Positions 1-9,639 of a stretch of DNA of 64,000 bases are shown piece after piece; within the stretch, counting starts at the first letter, position 1, and every line of letters starts with the position of its first letter. The position numbers and the translations under genes are program-made. Under the pieces are notes generated by a model, which ran no database searches, had not been told where the DNA came from, and saw only the letters and a list, made by a program, of their open reading frames with translations. Origin of the DNA: Nocardioidaceae bacterium SCSIO 66511 (GTDB taxonomy: Bacteria; Actinomycetota; Actinomycetes; Propionibacteriales; Nocardioidaceae); NCBI GenBank assembly GCA_023100825.1, contig CP095846.1, forward strand, positions 4,545,449 through 4,609,448, in the 5' to 3' direction.

Positions 1-233
1 TGACCGAACTGGCGGCGGCCTTCCCGATCAGCCGTCCCGCGGTATCGCAGCATCTTCGCGTCCTCAAGGACGCCGAGCTGGTTCGCGTACGCCAGCAGGG
101 CCGGCAACGCATCTATGAGGCCGAGCCGAAAACCCTGGCCGCGCTCAAGAGCGAGCTGGAGTCGTTCTGGCAACAGGCGCTTGCGAACTTCAAGCAGATT
201 GCCGAACAGGCAACGACGGAGGGCAAATCATGA
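1..233 (+). CDS. ArsR-family transcriptional regulator, 5'-truncated by window edge
   Basis: Only the last 76 codons are in the window, read in the frame that starts at base 3. The visible part has the recognition helix and wing of an ArsR-type winged-helix repressor (SRPAVSQHLRVLKDAELV, then RVRQQGRQRIYE), followed by a helical C-terminus. The stop overlaps the start of the next gene in an ATGA, so the two are translationally coupled. ArsR plus SRPBCC/AHSA1 pairs are common in actinobacteria, and the regulator probably controls its own operon. No metal-binding Cys/His cluster is visible in this fragment, so the inducer is unknown. Confidence 0.85.
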   Translation, partial: TELAAAFPISRPAVSQHLRVLKDAELVRVRQQGRQRIYEAEPKTLAALKSELESFWQQALANFKQIAEQATTEGKS

Positions 234-712
234 CCGATACGACCACTGACGCAGTCGTACGACTGGACGTCGAAGTCGCAGTACCCCGCGAGCAGGCGTT
301 CCGACTGTTCGTCGAGGAGTTCGACCGGATCAAGCCGCGCGAGCACAACCTTCTCGCGGTCGACATCGCCGAAACTGTCTTCGAGCCGCGCGTCGGCGGC
401 CATGTGTACGACCGGGGCGTCGACGGCAGCGTTTGCGCATGGGCAGACGTGCTGGCGTACGAGCCGCCGAGCCGATTCGTGATCAGCTGGCGGATCAACC
501 CGCAATGGCAGCTCGAGACCGCGCCCGAGCGGATGAGCGAGATCGAGGTGAGGTTCACCGAGATCGGCCCGGGGCGTACGCGCGTCGACCTCGAGCACCG
601 CAACCTCGACCGGCACGGCGTCGGTTGGGAACACGCACGCTCGGCGCTCGACGGCGAAGGCGGTTGGCCGCTGTACCTGCAGCGCTATCAGCAGGTCGTC
701 GCGGCGGTGTGA
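230..712 (+). CDS. SRPBCC (AHSA1-like) domain protein
   Basis: A 160-residue protein with the single START/Bet v1-type helix-grip fold of the AHSA1 group. It opens with a beta strand (VVRLDVEVAV), then the PREQAFRLFVEEF helix, and later shows the family's Gly-rich EPRVGGHVYDRG and the PPSRFVISWRI strand. These proteins bind small hydrophobic ligands in a cavity or act as Hsp90 co-chaperone-like modules; the ligand here cannot be inferred. The start overlaps the upstream ArsR stop by 4 bp. No signal peptide or membrane segment is present, so it is cytoplasmic. Confidence 0.85.
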   Translation: MTDTTTDAVVRLDVEVAVPREQAFRLFVEEFDRIKPREHNLLAVDIAETVFEPRVGGHVYDRGVDGSVCAWADVLAYEPPSRFVISWRINPQWQLETAPERMSEIEVRFTEIGPGRTRVDLEHRNLDRHGVGWEHARSALDGEGGWPLYLQRYQQVVAAV

Positions 713-718
713 TCGCCG

Positions 719-1321
719 CTACCGCAAGCGGCGAGCGCGGAGCACCAGGTCCTCGGCGAAGTGCCCGCTCGACTCGGGGGTGTCGACGCGCGGACGCTGC
801 TCGTTGACCTCGATCTCCCAGGCCTCGTCGAGCAGTTCGGCGATCTCGGCCGGCGTGAAGTAGTCACGCGGGTCCGGGCCGTCCCAGTCGCGATGGTGGT
901 GCTCGTCCATCGTCGACAGGTCGTGGCCGACGTACAGCAGCGTGCCTCCGGGTGCGACCGCGTCGATCAACCCGCGCGCTGCCTCGGGGTTGGCACGCGG
1001 CAGCGGGAAGTACTGCGCCGATACCAGGTCGAAGCTGGTCGGCGGTGGCGCGCTCTGTGTCAGGTCGCCGTGCTTCCAGGCGATCGCGTTGTCGTACGAG
1101 CGCGCGGCTGCGCGGTCGAGCGCGACCTTCGAGATGTCGACCGCCGTGACCTGCCAACCGCGTTCGGCCAGCCACACCGCGTCGCCGCCCTCACCGCATC
1201 CGACGTCGAGTGCCTGGCCGGGCTCCAGCTCGGCGGCCTCGACAGTCAGCGCACCGTTGGGCCGCCCGCTCCAGATCGACTCGCGCTCTTCGTACCTTGC
1301 GTCCCACGACTGCTCGTCCAT
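719..1321 (-). CDS. class I SAM-dependent methyltransferase
   Basis: A 200-residue Rossmann-fold methyltransferase. Motif I is ALDVGCGEGGDAVWLAERGW near residue 40, with an acidic motif II end (VTAVDISKVALDRA). WDARYEE at the N-terminus is typical of the TehB/thiopurine-type small-molecule methyltransferase group. I place the start at the ATG of MDEQSWDARYEE; a longer frame adds nine residues with no family support. It converges on the SRPBCC gene with a 6-bp gap. The substrate is unknown. Confidence 0.85.
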   Translation of the reverse strand: MDEQSWDARYEERESIWSGRPNGALTVEAAELEPGQALDVGCGEGGDAVWLAERGWQVTAVDISKVALDRAAARSYDNAIAWKHGDLTQSAPPPTSFDLVSAQYFPLPRANPEAARGLIDAVAPGGTLLYVGHDLSTMDEHHHRDWDGPDPRDYFTPAEIAELLDEAWEIEVNEQRPRVDTPESSGHFAEDLVLRARRLR

Positions 1322-1366
1322 GTGACCCAGTGTGCCCGACCGGATCACCAGATCGAGCCGATGCGC

Positions 1367-1762
1367 TCAGCGCTCGAGAATGCCACGGAGCGTCGCCAGG
1401 TCCGCCTCGACGGCCGCGACGTCGGAGGCGAACTGCTCGGCCGTCATGTCCTCGCGTCGGTGAATCGTGAAGATCACCTCTGCTCCGCCCTCAGCCGGCA
1501 CTACACGGACCGGGTTATGGACGATTGCGCCGTCCGGCATGACCACGTCGTGGTCCAACACGCGATGCTCGTTTCGGGGCACGAAACGTACTTCGACAAC
1601 GCCGAACGGCGCGTCGGCGATCCAGCGTCCGGCGTCTTCGCGGATACCGTCGGCCAAGCCCGCCGCCCACTCCGGCAGCTTGGCCGGGTCCGACGCGTAG
1701 GCGTAGACGTCATCAGGGTCGGCGGCGATGAACGTGCTCACATGTCTTGACTCGAAGCTCAT
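1367..1762 (-). CDS. SRPBCC family protein
   Basis: A 131-residue protein starting MSFESRHVSTFI. It has the helix-grip layout: first strand, DPDDVYAYASDPAKLPEWA (the loop and helix seen in polyketide-cyclase-like SRPBCC proteins), then GVVEVRFVPRNEHRVLDHDV strands, and a long C-terminal helix ending TLRGILER. The open frame extends about 120 codons further upstream, but that part has no domain character and the SRPBCC fold begins at this ATG. It reads in the same direction as the methyltransferase and may share its transcript. Confidence 0.8.
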   Translation of the reverse strand: MSFESRHVSTFIAADPDDVYAYASDPAKLPEWAAGLADGIREDAGRWIADAPFGVVEVRFVPRNEHRVLDHDVVMPDGAIVHNPVRVVPAEGGAEVIFTIHRREDMTAEQFASDVAAVEADLATLRGILER

Positions 1763-1945
1763 GCGTACAGCGTTGCAGTGCTCGTCGATGCCGTCTTGAA
1801 CGTATCGGCCGCATGTCCGTACGGCTCGCGCCCCGACTCCTGCACACCGATGAGTCCGGCCGTCCGACACCGTCAACCCTGTACGCAACGCGCCAGGAGC
1901 GAATGCGCTGGACTGGGGCGGGACTCGTGACCGAGGGGTTTGACC

Positions 1946-2305
1946 GTGGCTTCGATGGAGGATGTACGCCCACTGGGCGAGGAGTTGGAGCGTTCGTACG
2001 AGGTCTACGTGCGCGGCCGGCTGAAGTTCCGCGTCAAACAGATCGTCTACGTGGCGTTCTCGCTCGACGAGACCGTGATGGAGTTCGCGTTTCCCAAGGA
2101 GGAGCGGGCCGCACTCGTCGCCAGCGAGCCGCACAAGTTCCAGTTGCCCGCGGAGTCGGACCTGAGATTCAACTGGATTGCCTCCGATCTCTCGGCGCTG
2201 GACCCGGCCGAGGCGCGCGAGTTCGTCGTCGACGCGTGGCGCATGGTCGTGCCGAAGAAGGTCTCACGAGCGTACGACCTGACTCACCCCAACGGCCCCG
2301 GCTGA
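1946..2305 (+). CDS. MmcQ/YjbR-like protein
   Basis: About 119 residues. The pattern VRGRLKFRVKQIVYVAFSLDE, EFAFPKEERAALVASEPHKF and a C-terminal DPAEAREFVVDAWRMVVPKK fits the MmcQ/YjbR family (CyaY-like fold, DNA-binding role proposed but poorly tested). A GTG at 1946 is preferred because AGGGG lies about 7 bp upstream; a TTG at 1940 and an ATG at 1955 are alternatives. The 3' end overlaps the convergent MarR gene by 42 bp. Confidence 0.7.
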   Translation: MASMEDVRPLGEELERSYEVYVRGRLKFRVKQIVYVAFSLDETVMEFAFPKEERAALVASEPHKFQLPAESDLRFNWIASDLSALDPAEAREFVVDAWRMVVPKKVSRAYDLTHPNGPG

Positions 2306-2731
2306 GGAATCGGTCTCGTCGGACGCCGGCGTGGCGGCTGAGTCCAGGATCGAACGCGCCCGTGCGGTGACGAGATTCAGGACTCGCTCGGTCGCGGCGA
2401 CCTCATCGCTGGGCAGGTCACTCCAGATCGGTGCCGTCAGGTCCTTGATGTGCGCGCCGAGTCGGGCCAGCGTCTCGGCCCCGGCAGTCGATACCCGCTC
2501 CCCCGCCAGCAATCCGCGCTCGCTGAGCGACTCCACCAGGGCGGGAGCGTCGGTGAAGTGCGCGCGCTGCGCGACGACCGTCGCGAGCGGGGCGTCTCCG
2601 TCGTGCTGAGCGGCGATGCGCAACGTCACCCATTGGGGTTCCGTGAGGCCGGTGTCGGCCAACACGCCGCGCAGGATCGCGTTGAGGCTCTTCTCCGTCT
2701 CGCCGATGAGCTGGGGCCCGAAGCCGAGCAT
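2264..2731 (-). CDS. MarR-like transcriptional regulator
   Basis: A 155-residue protein with a MarR-like layout: N-terminal dimerisation helix (LIGETEKSLNAILRGVLADTGLTEPQWVTL), a winged-helix core (LATVVAQRAHFTDAPALVESLSERGLL) and a C-terminal helix. The core is less conserved than in the neighbouring MarR protein, so DNA binding is inferred from the fold. An AGGAGGAT ribosome-binding site precedes the ATG. It is divergent from a second MarR gene, and the space between them is filled by a large inverted repeat. Confidence 0.75.
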   Translation of the reverse strand: MLGFGPQLIGETEKSLNAILRGVLADTGLTEPQWVTLRIAAQHDGDAPLATVVAQRAHFTDAPALVESLSERGLLAGERVSTAGAETLARLGAHIKDLTAPIWSDLPSDEVAATERVLNLVTARARSILDSAATPASDETDSSAGAVGVSQVVRS

Positions 2732-2746
2732 GGCATCCTCCTAGAT

Positions 2747-2790
2747 TTGATGGGTGACCCAACGATATCAATGGTTGGGTCACCCATCAA
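2747..2790. promoter_or_regulatory. large perfect inverted repeat between two MarR genes, likely shared operator
   Basis: Two perfect 17-bp arms, TTGATGGGTGACCCAAC at 2747-2763 and its reverse complement at 2774-2790, flank a 10-bp centre. Each arm also contains the near-palindrome TGGGTGACCCA, so the site could hold two MarR dimers. It occupies most of the 72 bp between the two start codons and probably represses both genes. Confidence 0.8.
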
Positions 2791-2803
2791 TATGATGTGC
2801 GAC

Positions 2804-3244
2804 ATGGCACTCGATCGCGTCGCAGGACTTCCGACCTGGCTGCTCAGCCGAGCCAACGCCCGCTCCCAAACGATCTTGGGAGACGCCTTTGCGGAGGCGG
2901 GCGTACGCGGCTATCACTACCGGCTACTGGCCGCACTCGCCCAGTACGGCGCCTTGAGCCAGGCCGAATTGGGTCGGCGTACCGGGATCGACCGTAAAGA
3001 CGTCGCGATCGCAGTCGCCGAACTCGATTCCGACCAGCTCATCGCCCGTACGCCCGACCCCGACGACGCACGCCGCAAGGTCGTCTCACTCACTGCCGCC
3101 GGCTCGCGCTGCCTTCGCAAGCTCGATGGGGTACTCGGCCGCGTACAGTCCGACGTTCTTTCACCGCTCACTGTCGGCGAGCAGACCACTTTGACCCGCC
3201 TACTCACGAAGCTCGTGAACAACGCCGACGAGGCACACAACTGA
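2804..3244 (+). CDS. MarR-family transcriptional regulator
   Basis: A 146-residue MarR protein. The winged helix is clear: YGALSQAELGRRTGIDRKDV, then AVAELDSDQLIARTPDPDDARRK, the classic wing with the conserved DxR(R/K) pattern, followed by SLTAAGSRCLRKLDGVLG. The start is set at the ATG of MALDRVAGLPTW; ATGs 9 and 12 bp upstream are in frame. It faces the other MarR gene across the 2747-2790 palindrome. The ligand is unknown. Confidence 0.88.
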   Translation: MALDRVAGLPTWLLSRANARSQTILGDAFAEAGVRGYHYRLLAALAQYGALSQAELGRRTGIDRKDVAIAVAELDSDQLIARTPDPDDARRKVVSLTAAGSRCLRKLDGVLGRVQSDVLSPLTVGEQTTLTRLLTKLVNNADEAHN

Positions 3245-3286
3245 CCGACCGAGCCGGATTACCAGGCTCGAATGTCCCGACCACGC

Positions 3287-3997
3287 CTACCGCACGTCGG
3301 GCCACCCGAGGGCGTCCACCGAGCTGCCCGTGGAAAAGACTCGACCGTTGTCCATCACGACGAGCTGGTCGGCGACGCAGGTGGCGGCAAGGATGGCGAC
3401 GTCGTTCGTCACCGCGAGCACTGCGGCGCCGGCATCGGCGTACTCGCGCAGGGTTTCCCAGACGGCGTACTTGAGCTCGAAGTCGAGGGCGGCAGAAGGC
3501 TCGTCGACGAGCAGGACGGCGGGAGCAGTGAGCAAGGCCGCGGCTAGTGCGGCGCGCTTGGCCTCACCAGCCGACACCTGGTGTGGATACAAGTCCAGTT
3601 TTCCCGCGGGGTACCGCGCCGCACCACAGGCACGCTCGACACTCCATCGGCCGTGCGTCCGCTCGAGCCCCCGCAGCTGCTCGCCGATGGTGTCCGCCGG
3701 ATCGAACGCAGTGACTGCCTCCTGAGGAACGCAGCCGAGGGTGGCACTGCGTAATTCCTGCCACTTGGACTCGGTTTCGATAGCCGAGCCGTTGACCCGA
3801 GCTTGACCGGAAACTGTCGCGCTTGCCGGCAACAGGCCGCTGAGCGCGGCAACGACGATGGATTTTCCGGACCCCGGCCCGCCCAAGAGTGCAGTGAGCT
3901 GACCGTCTGGCACGACGACATCCACCGAGTCAACGACCGTCTCGCTCCACCGGCCAGTGTCGATATGAACCGTGAGGTCGAGCAGTTCCGCGCCCAT
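3287..3997 (-). CDS. orphan ABC transporter ATP-binding protein
   Basis: A 236-residue ABC ATPase. Walker A is GGPGSGKS near residue 41 and Walker B is AVLLVDEPSAALD. The signature loop is degenerate (VSAGEAKRA rather than LSGGQ) and the H-loop position reads VTNDVA, where His is usual (VTHD). It most resembles the OppD/DppD-type peptide-importer ATPases. No permease or substrate-binding gene is adjacent, so its partner is elsewhere or it has a non-transport role. The missing switch His suggests weak ATPase activity. Confidence 0.8.
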   Translation of the reverse strand: MGAELLDLTVHIDTGRWSETVVDSVDVVVPDGQLTALLGGPGSGKSIVVAALSGLLPASATVSGQARVNGSAIETESKWQELRSATLGCVPQEAVTAFDPADTIGEQLRGLERTHGRWSVERACGAARYPAGKLDLYPHQVSAGEAKRAALAAALLTAPAVLLVDEPSAALDFELKYAVWETLREYADAGAAVLAVTNDVAILAATCVADQLVVMDNGRVFSTGSSVDALGWPDVR

Positions 3998-4039
3998 GCT
4001 CAGGGAGCCTAATCGGCTCCGCTTGCGACCTTGGCCCGG

Positions 4040-5440
<1,401 letters not shown>

Positions 5441-5949
5441 CCGAGAACCACCCTCCGACGTCTGTCTCGACCCTGCTCCGACCGCCCGCGCGACGGCCGT
5501 GTTCGACTGATTCGAACACTACGCAAAGGCACCGACAGGGCCTGCTCCACCACGCCGTTGACGTCCCCGTCGGATGCCGCTTTCCGGTAACCGCCCGGCA
5601 ACAATAGGGACCTGGGGAGCCGACCGCCTAGTCGAACGTCCACAGGTCTTGTGGACAACCGTGGACAACCGGTGGGAAACGCCGGGAACGCATGTGCACA
5701 GGTTGTTCATATCCTTGTGGAGAAGCGTCGTACGTTTGTCGCAAAGTGCGTTCTGACCTGCACAGACGTAATGCACCTTATGTGGAATGAGGATTCTCCC
5801 GCGCGTTTCGCGCGAGCCGTTCAGCGCATGTGAATATGTCGACAAAATCGGCCCCGGGATCGGCGATTCCCACGGGATCTCGGTCTACCTGTGGATGAAG
5901 GTGTCGACCGGCGGAACGTCCGTCGCGTCGCCGGCCGGACACCGGACGG
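5441..5949. other. 509-bp gap upstream of dnaB, no supported gene
   Basis: No open frame here has family-like content. The segment is less GC-rich than its surroundings and carries the dnaB promoter region plus several DnaA-box-like 9-mers (annotated separately). I see no tRNA or clear terminator. Confidence 0.6.
5636..5724. promoter_or_regulatory. cluster of DnaA-box-like 9-mers upstream of dnaB
   Basis: TGTGGACAA at 5650-5658 is a perfect reverse copy of the actinobacterial DnaA box TTGTCCACA. CGTGGACAA at 5660-5668 differs by one base. ACGTCCACA (5636-5644) and TGTGGAGAA (5716-5724) are weaker, and TGTGGATGA lies further on at 5890-5898. The cluster is about 200 bp upstream of the dnaB start and may let DnaA regulate dnaB. 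It is too sparse to be oriC, which should lie beyond rpmH. Confidence 0.5.
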
Positions 5950-6477
5950 TCACTTACCGCGGTGCGTGTCGCGGTACGCCCGCCAGCGTTCGAGGAACGC
6001 TTCCTGGTCGGCCTGCATGAACTCGAAGAAGAGCGCTCCATCGGCCAGCCGATGCGCGCCAGGACGCTGCGGGCCCAGCGTATCGACCGCCGCCCTGAAT
6101 GCGTCTGCCCACCGTCCCAAGATCGGATTTCGCTGTGCCAGCATGCCACCGAACACGTCGTCGTCGAACACGCGGTAGTGATCGCGCCGGTCGCCCGGCA
6201 CCCGTTGCTTCGCGAGCAGGCCGGCCTGGACCAGGTAGCGCACGGCACCGGAGACCGCCGCCGGGCTCACGCCTAGTCCGGACGAGAGCTCACCGGCCGT
6301 ATACCTCTCGGCGTCGTCGGCGAGCACGTACGCGAAGATCCGCGCCGCCATCCGCGGGATACCGGACTCGGCCATCACCATCGCGAGATGCTCGACGACT
6401 TCCAGGAATCGTTGGTGCTCCTCTGCGGTACGCGCGGTCGCGTTCGTTGATTCGCCGGCCACCAGCTCTCCCTCCAC
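5950..6477 (-). CDS. MarR/GbsR-type transcriptional regulator
   Basis: A 175-residue winged-helix regulator. The HTH is YTAGELSSGLGVSPAAVSGAVRYLVQAGLLAKQR, followed by the wing VPGDRRDHYRVFDD. The longer C-terminal helical part (LFFEFMQADQEAFLERWRAYRD) fits the GbsR-like MarR group often found beside ABC-2 drug exporters. It is divergent from the exporter genes with a 16-bp palindrome between the starts, so it most likely represses the exporter and itself until a drug or lipid binds. Confidence 0.85.
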   Translation of the reverse strand: MEGELVAGESTNATARTAEEHQRFLEVVEHLAMVMAESGIPRMAARIFAYVLADDAERYTAGELSSGLGVSPAAVSGAVRYLVQAGLLAKQRVPGDRRDHYRVFDDDVFGGMLAQRNPILGRWADAFRAAVDTLGPQRPGAHRLADGALFFEFMQADQEAFLERWRAYRDTHRGK

Positions 6478-6517
6478 CAGTTCGGCTCATGCGATTCGGA
6501 TCATACACTTTAGTTAG

Positions 6518-6533
6518 TTCACACATGTGTGAA
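6518..6533. promoter_or_regulatory. palindromic operator between regulator and ABC exporter
   Basis: TTCACACATGTGTGAA is a perfect 16-bp palindrome in the 75-bp divergent promoter region, 20 bp upstream of the exporter ATPase ATG. Its position and symmetry fit the binding site of the adjacent MarR/GbsR dimer. Confidence 0.75.
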
Positions 6534-6552
6534 ATTTGTGTACCGTCCTCGT

Positions 6553-7464
6553 ATGACACTCGCAATCGACATCGCCGGACTGGTCAAGACCTTCGGCGCA
6601 ACGCGGGCCCTCGATGAGCTCGACCTACAGGTCGAGACCGGCGAGGTGCACGGCTTCCTCGGCCCGAATGGTGCGGGCAAGTCGACGACGATCCGCGTAC
6701 TCCTCGGCCTCCTGCGCGCGAACGCCGGGCAGGTCAGGCTGCTCGACGCGGACCCCTGGCACGATGCGGCCGAGCTACACCGGCAACTCGCGTACGTGCC
6801 CGGTGACGTGAACCTCTGGCCCAACCTGTCCGGCGGAGAAGTGATCGACCTACTGGGCCGACTCCGCGGAGGTCTCGACGAAAAGCGTCGCGCCGACCTC
6901 CTCGACCGCTTCGAGCTCGACCCGAAGAAGAAGGGGCGTACGTACTCGAAGGGCAACCGACAGAAGGTCGCCCTCGTCGCGGCGCTGTCCTCAGACGTCG
7001 AGCTGCTGATCCTGGACGAACCCACCTCCGGGCTCGACCCCCTGATGGAGTCGGTGTTCCAGGAATGCATCGACGAGGTCAAGAACGACGGCCGCACCGT
7101 GCTGCTGTCCAGCCACATCCTCGCCGAGGTCGAGGCGCTGTGCGATCGCGTCAGTATCATCCGCGCCGGTCGTACGGTCGAAACCGGCACCCTCGCCGAC
7201 ATGCGTCATCTGACACGTACGTCGATCGCCGCGGAGACTGCCCGTGCGCCGCATGGCATCGCAGACCTACGGGGTGTCCATGACGCAGTAGTGGAAGGCA
7301 ATCGGGCGCATTTCGAGGTCGAGACCGCAGAGCTCGACGCCGCGATCAAACACCTCGGCGAGTTCGAGATCCGCTCCCTGACCAGTCAGCCGCCGACGCT
7401 CGAGGAGCTGTTCCTTCGCCACTACGGCGATGAGGTCGAGTCCGAGCCCGAGGCCGTCAAATGA
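6553..7464 (+). CDS. ABC-2 type drug exporter, ATP-binding subunit
   Basis: A 303-residue ATPase with a complete nucleotide-binding domain: Walker [11 protein letters not shown]-loop region [16 protein letters not shown], signature [15 protein letters not shown] (a variant of LSGGQ), Walker [17 protein letters not shown] and H-loop LSSHIL. The C-terminal extension to [12 protein letters not shown] is typical of DrrA/TnrB2-type antibiotic exporter ATPases. The ATG of [12 protein letters not shown] is preferred over one eight codons upstream. The stop overlaps the permease start by 4 bp, so the two are coupled. Confidence 0.92.
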   Translation: MTLAIDIAGLVKTFGATRALDELDLQVETGEVHGFLGPNGAGKSTTIRVLLGLLRANAGQVRLLDADPWHDAAELHRQLAYVPGDVNLWPNLSGGEVIDLLGRLRGGLDEKRRADLLDRFELDPKKKGRTYSKGNRQKVALVAALSSDVELLILDEPTSGLDPLMESVFQECIDEVKNDGRTVLLSSHILAEVEALCDRVSIIRAGRTVETGTLADMRHLTRTSIAAETARAPHGIADLRGVHDAVVEGNRAHFEVETAELDAAIKHLGEFEIRSLTSQPPTLEELFLRHYGDEVESEPEAVK

Positions 7465-9086
7465 GCACGCTCACCGACTCGTCTCCGCGTACGAAGACCG
7501 CGCACAACAACTTCGCCGGCCTGGGGACCTTCCTCCGGTTCTACCTCCGCCGCGACCGCATCTCGTACGTCGTCTGGGTCATCGGGCTCTACATCCTGTA
7601 CGTCTCGCAGGCGGCGAGCACCGACGGCTTGTACAAGACGCAGGCGGAGTTCGACAAAGCCGCGGACACCATGGGTGGCAACCCGGCGTTCGTCGCGATG
7701 CTCGGACCACCACATGCGCTAGACACCCTCGGCGGCAACCTCGCGTGGCAGATCAGCGCAACCGGCGCGATCGCGGTCGGGCTGATGAGCATGTTCCTCG
7801 TCGGGCGGCACACCCGCGCCGAAGAGGAGAGCGGCCGAGACGAGCTCGTACGCTCCGGCGTCGTCGGGCGACACACACCGTTCGCCGCCACCACGATCGC
7901 CGTATCGGCGGTCAACCTCGTCGTCGGCATCGTCATCTCGTTGGGCCTCGTGGCCTACGGTCTGCCGACGGCAGGTTCGTGGGCGCTCGGGCTGGGCACG
8001 GCCCTCACCGGCATCGTCTTCACGGCCGTTTCGCTGCTGGCGGCTCAGCTCACGGAGAGCACGCGGGCGATGTACGGAATCGTCGGCGCGGTCATCGCCG
8101 TCTCGTACGTCGTGCGGGGCGTTGGTGACGTCGGTGACGGAACCCTCTCCTGGCTGTCCCCCATCGGTTGGATGCAGGCCGTCCGGCCGTACGCCGACGA
8201 GCGCTGGTGGCCAATGCTCCTGTCGCTCGGTGCAGCGATCGTACTCATCGTGATCGCACTGCGCCTCATGGCGCGTCGCGACGTCGGGTCCGGCATCCTG
8301 CCGCCGCGACCTGGGCCGGCGCGAGCCGGTGCGGGGCTCCGCAGCGCACTCGGCCTGGCCTGGCGGCTGCAGCGAGGGCCACTGATCGGCTGGGCGATCG
8401 GCGTCTTCCTCATCGGCATCGCATACGGCTCGATCGGCACTGACGTCAAAGACATCATGGGTGGCGGCACCGCCGCCGAAGCCGTCGCCCAGGCGGGCGG
8501 CGATCTCACCGACTCGTTCTACGCGACGACCGCCTTGATGATGGCGATCTTCGCATCGGCGTACGCGATCCAGGGCGGACTGCGGGCGCGCAGCGAAGAG
8601 CTCGCCGGACGTGCAGAGCCCTTGCTGGCAACGAACCTCGACCGTACGCGCTGGCTTTGGGGTCACACCGTGATCGTGCTCGCCGGCTCGCTCGTCATCG
8701 TCGGTCTCGGTGGCTTCGGCACCGGGCTGATGTACGGCGTGATGTCCGACGACATGTCACAGTTGCCTCGTCTGTTCGGCGCGTCGCTCTGCCACGTACC
8801 TGCGACGTGGGTGCTCGCCGGCGTCACCGTCGCGCTCACCGGGCTCGTGCCTCGGTTCGCGATGGCGGCATGGGCAGCTCTCGGCTTCTGCTTCATCGTG
8901 CTGATGTTCGGCGAGATCCTGAACCTTCCGAGCTGGCTCACCGACATATCGCCCTTCCAGCACAGCCCGATGGTGCCGGTCGCCGACTTCGACATCGTCC
9001 CGCTGGCCATACTCACGGCGGTCGCTGCGGTTCTGCTGGCGGCCGGCACGTACGGGCTGCGTAGGCGCGACCTCGAGACCACCTGA
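7461..9086 (+). CDS. ABC-2 exporter permease, polyketide-antibiotic transporter type
   Basis: A 541-residue membrane protein with about twelve hydrophobic segments in two similar halves, the arrangement of TnrB3-like permeases linked to tetronasin and other polyketide export. Segments include [30 protein letters not shown] and [15 protein letters not shown]; the sequence [14 protein letters not shown] between segments is typical of this family. A matching [14 protein letters not shown] lies in the second half. It pairs with the preceding ATPase. The natural substrate is not known; self-protection or lipid export are both possible. Confidence 0.88.
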   Translation: MSTLTDSSPRTKTAHNNFAGLGTFLRFYLRRDRISYVVWVIGLYILYVSQAASTDGLYKTQAEFDKAADTMGGNPAFVAMLGPPHALDTLGGNLAWQISATGAIAVGLMSMFLVGRHTRAEEESGRDELVRSGVVGRHTPFAATTIAVSAVNLVVGIVISLGLVAYGLPTAGSWALGLGTALTGIVFTAVSLLAAQLTESTRAMYGIVGAVIAVSYVVRGVGDVGDGTLSWLSPIGWMQAVRPYADERWWPMLLSLGAAIVLIVIALRLMARRDVGSGILPPRPGPARAGAGLRSALGLAWRLQRGPLIGWAIGVFLIGIAYGSIGTDVKDIMGGGTAAEAVAQAGGDLTDSFYATTALMMAIFASAYAIQGGLRARSEELAGRAEPLLATNLDRTRWLWGHTVIVLAGSLVIVGLGGFGTGLMYGVMSDDMSQLPRLFGASLCHVPATWVLAGVTVALTGLVPRFAMAAWAALGFCFIVLMFGEILNLPSWLTDISPFQHSPMVPVADFDIVPLAILTAVAAVLLAAGTYGLRRRDLETT

Positions 9087-9094
9087 CCGCGGGT

Positions 9095-9133
9095 CCGGTA
9101 CGCCGCTTCCGCGGGGGTGGTGCGGCGTACCGG
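9095..9133 (+). terminator. hairpin after the ABC exporter
   Basis: Perfect 12-bp arms CCGGTACGCCGC (9095-9106) and GCGGCGTACCGG (9122-9133) enclose a 15-nt loop, starting 9 bp after the permease stop. No T-tract follows, as is common for terminators in high-GC actinobacteria. Confidence 0.5.
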
Positions 9134-9247
9134 GCCGGCGATCAGGCGAACACTGCCGCATGCTCTGCGCCCTATTCGCGTACGACCGTGGTCGCCGCCT
9201 GACCTGAACATTGGTTGAGTTCAAGCGCGCCGTGACACAATCGCCGC

Positions 9248-9595
9248 ATGTCCGAGGAGCCCGCTGGTGTCGCCGCCACGCCCACGCCTCCGTACACGGC
9301 GGTGATCTTCACCTCGACGCGTACCGACGGCGACAACGGCTACGCGGCAATGTCCGCGCGCATGAACGAACTCGCCGCGCAGCAACCGGGATACCTAGGA
9401 GTAGAAGCCGCGCGTGAGGACGTAGGCATCACCGTCTCGTACTGGCGGGATGAGGATTCCGCGCGCAATTGGAAAGCCGTCGCCGCGCACTTGGTGGCAC
9501 AGCGGCGCGGCCGGGAAGTCTGGTACCGCGACTACCGGGTACGTGTCGCCACCGTCCACCGTGACTACGGCCCGGCAGATTCGGAGTTCGCCTGA
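9248..9595 (+). CDS. antibiotic biosynthesis monooxygenase (ABM) domain protein
   Basis: A 115-residue dimeric alpha/beta ferredoxin-like protein. The ABM pattern is visible in YTAVIFTSTRT, MSARMNELAAQQPGYLGVEAAR, and ITVSYWRDEDSARNWKAVAAH. Such proteins act as cofactor-free monooxygenases or heme/quinone-handling enzymes; the substrate cannot be told. It stands alone between the exporter and the MATE gene. Confidence 0.85.
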   Translation: MSEEPAGVAATPTPPYTAVIFTSTRTDGDNGYAAMSARMNELAAQQPGYLGVEAAREDVGITVSYWRDEDSARNWKAVAAHLVAQRRGREVWYRDYRVRVATVHRDYGPADSEFA

Positions 9596-9639
9596 CGGGT
9601 GATGCCGCCCACCGCACAGTCCTCGCGTAGCGTTGACCG

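Noticed and set aside
761..1750. 329-codon frame antisense to the methyltransferase and SRPBCC genes
   Set aside because: Typical high-GC shadow with low-complexity Arg/Val content; both minus-strand genes have clear domains.
5636..5898. Replication origin at the DnaA-box cluster
   Set aside because: Too few boxes, and gene order with parS places oriC beyond rpmH.
7719..8666. 315-codon frame antisense to the exporter permease
   Set aside because: Shadow of a membrane-protein gene with no domain character.
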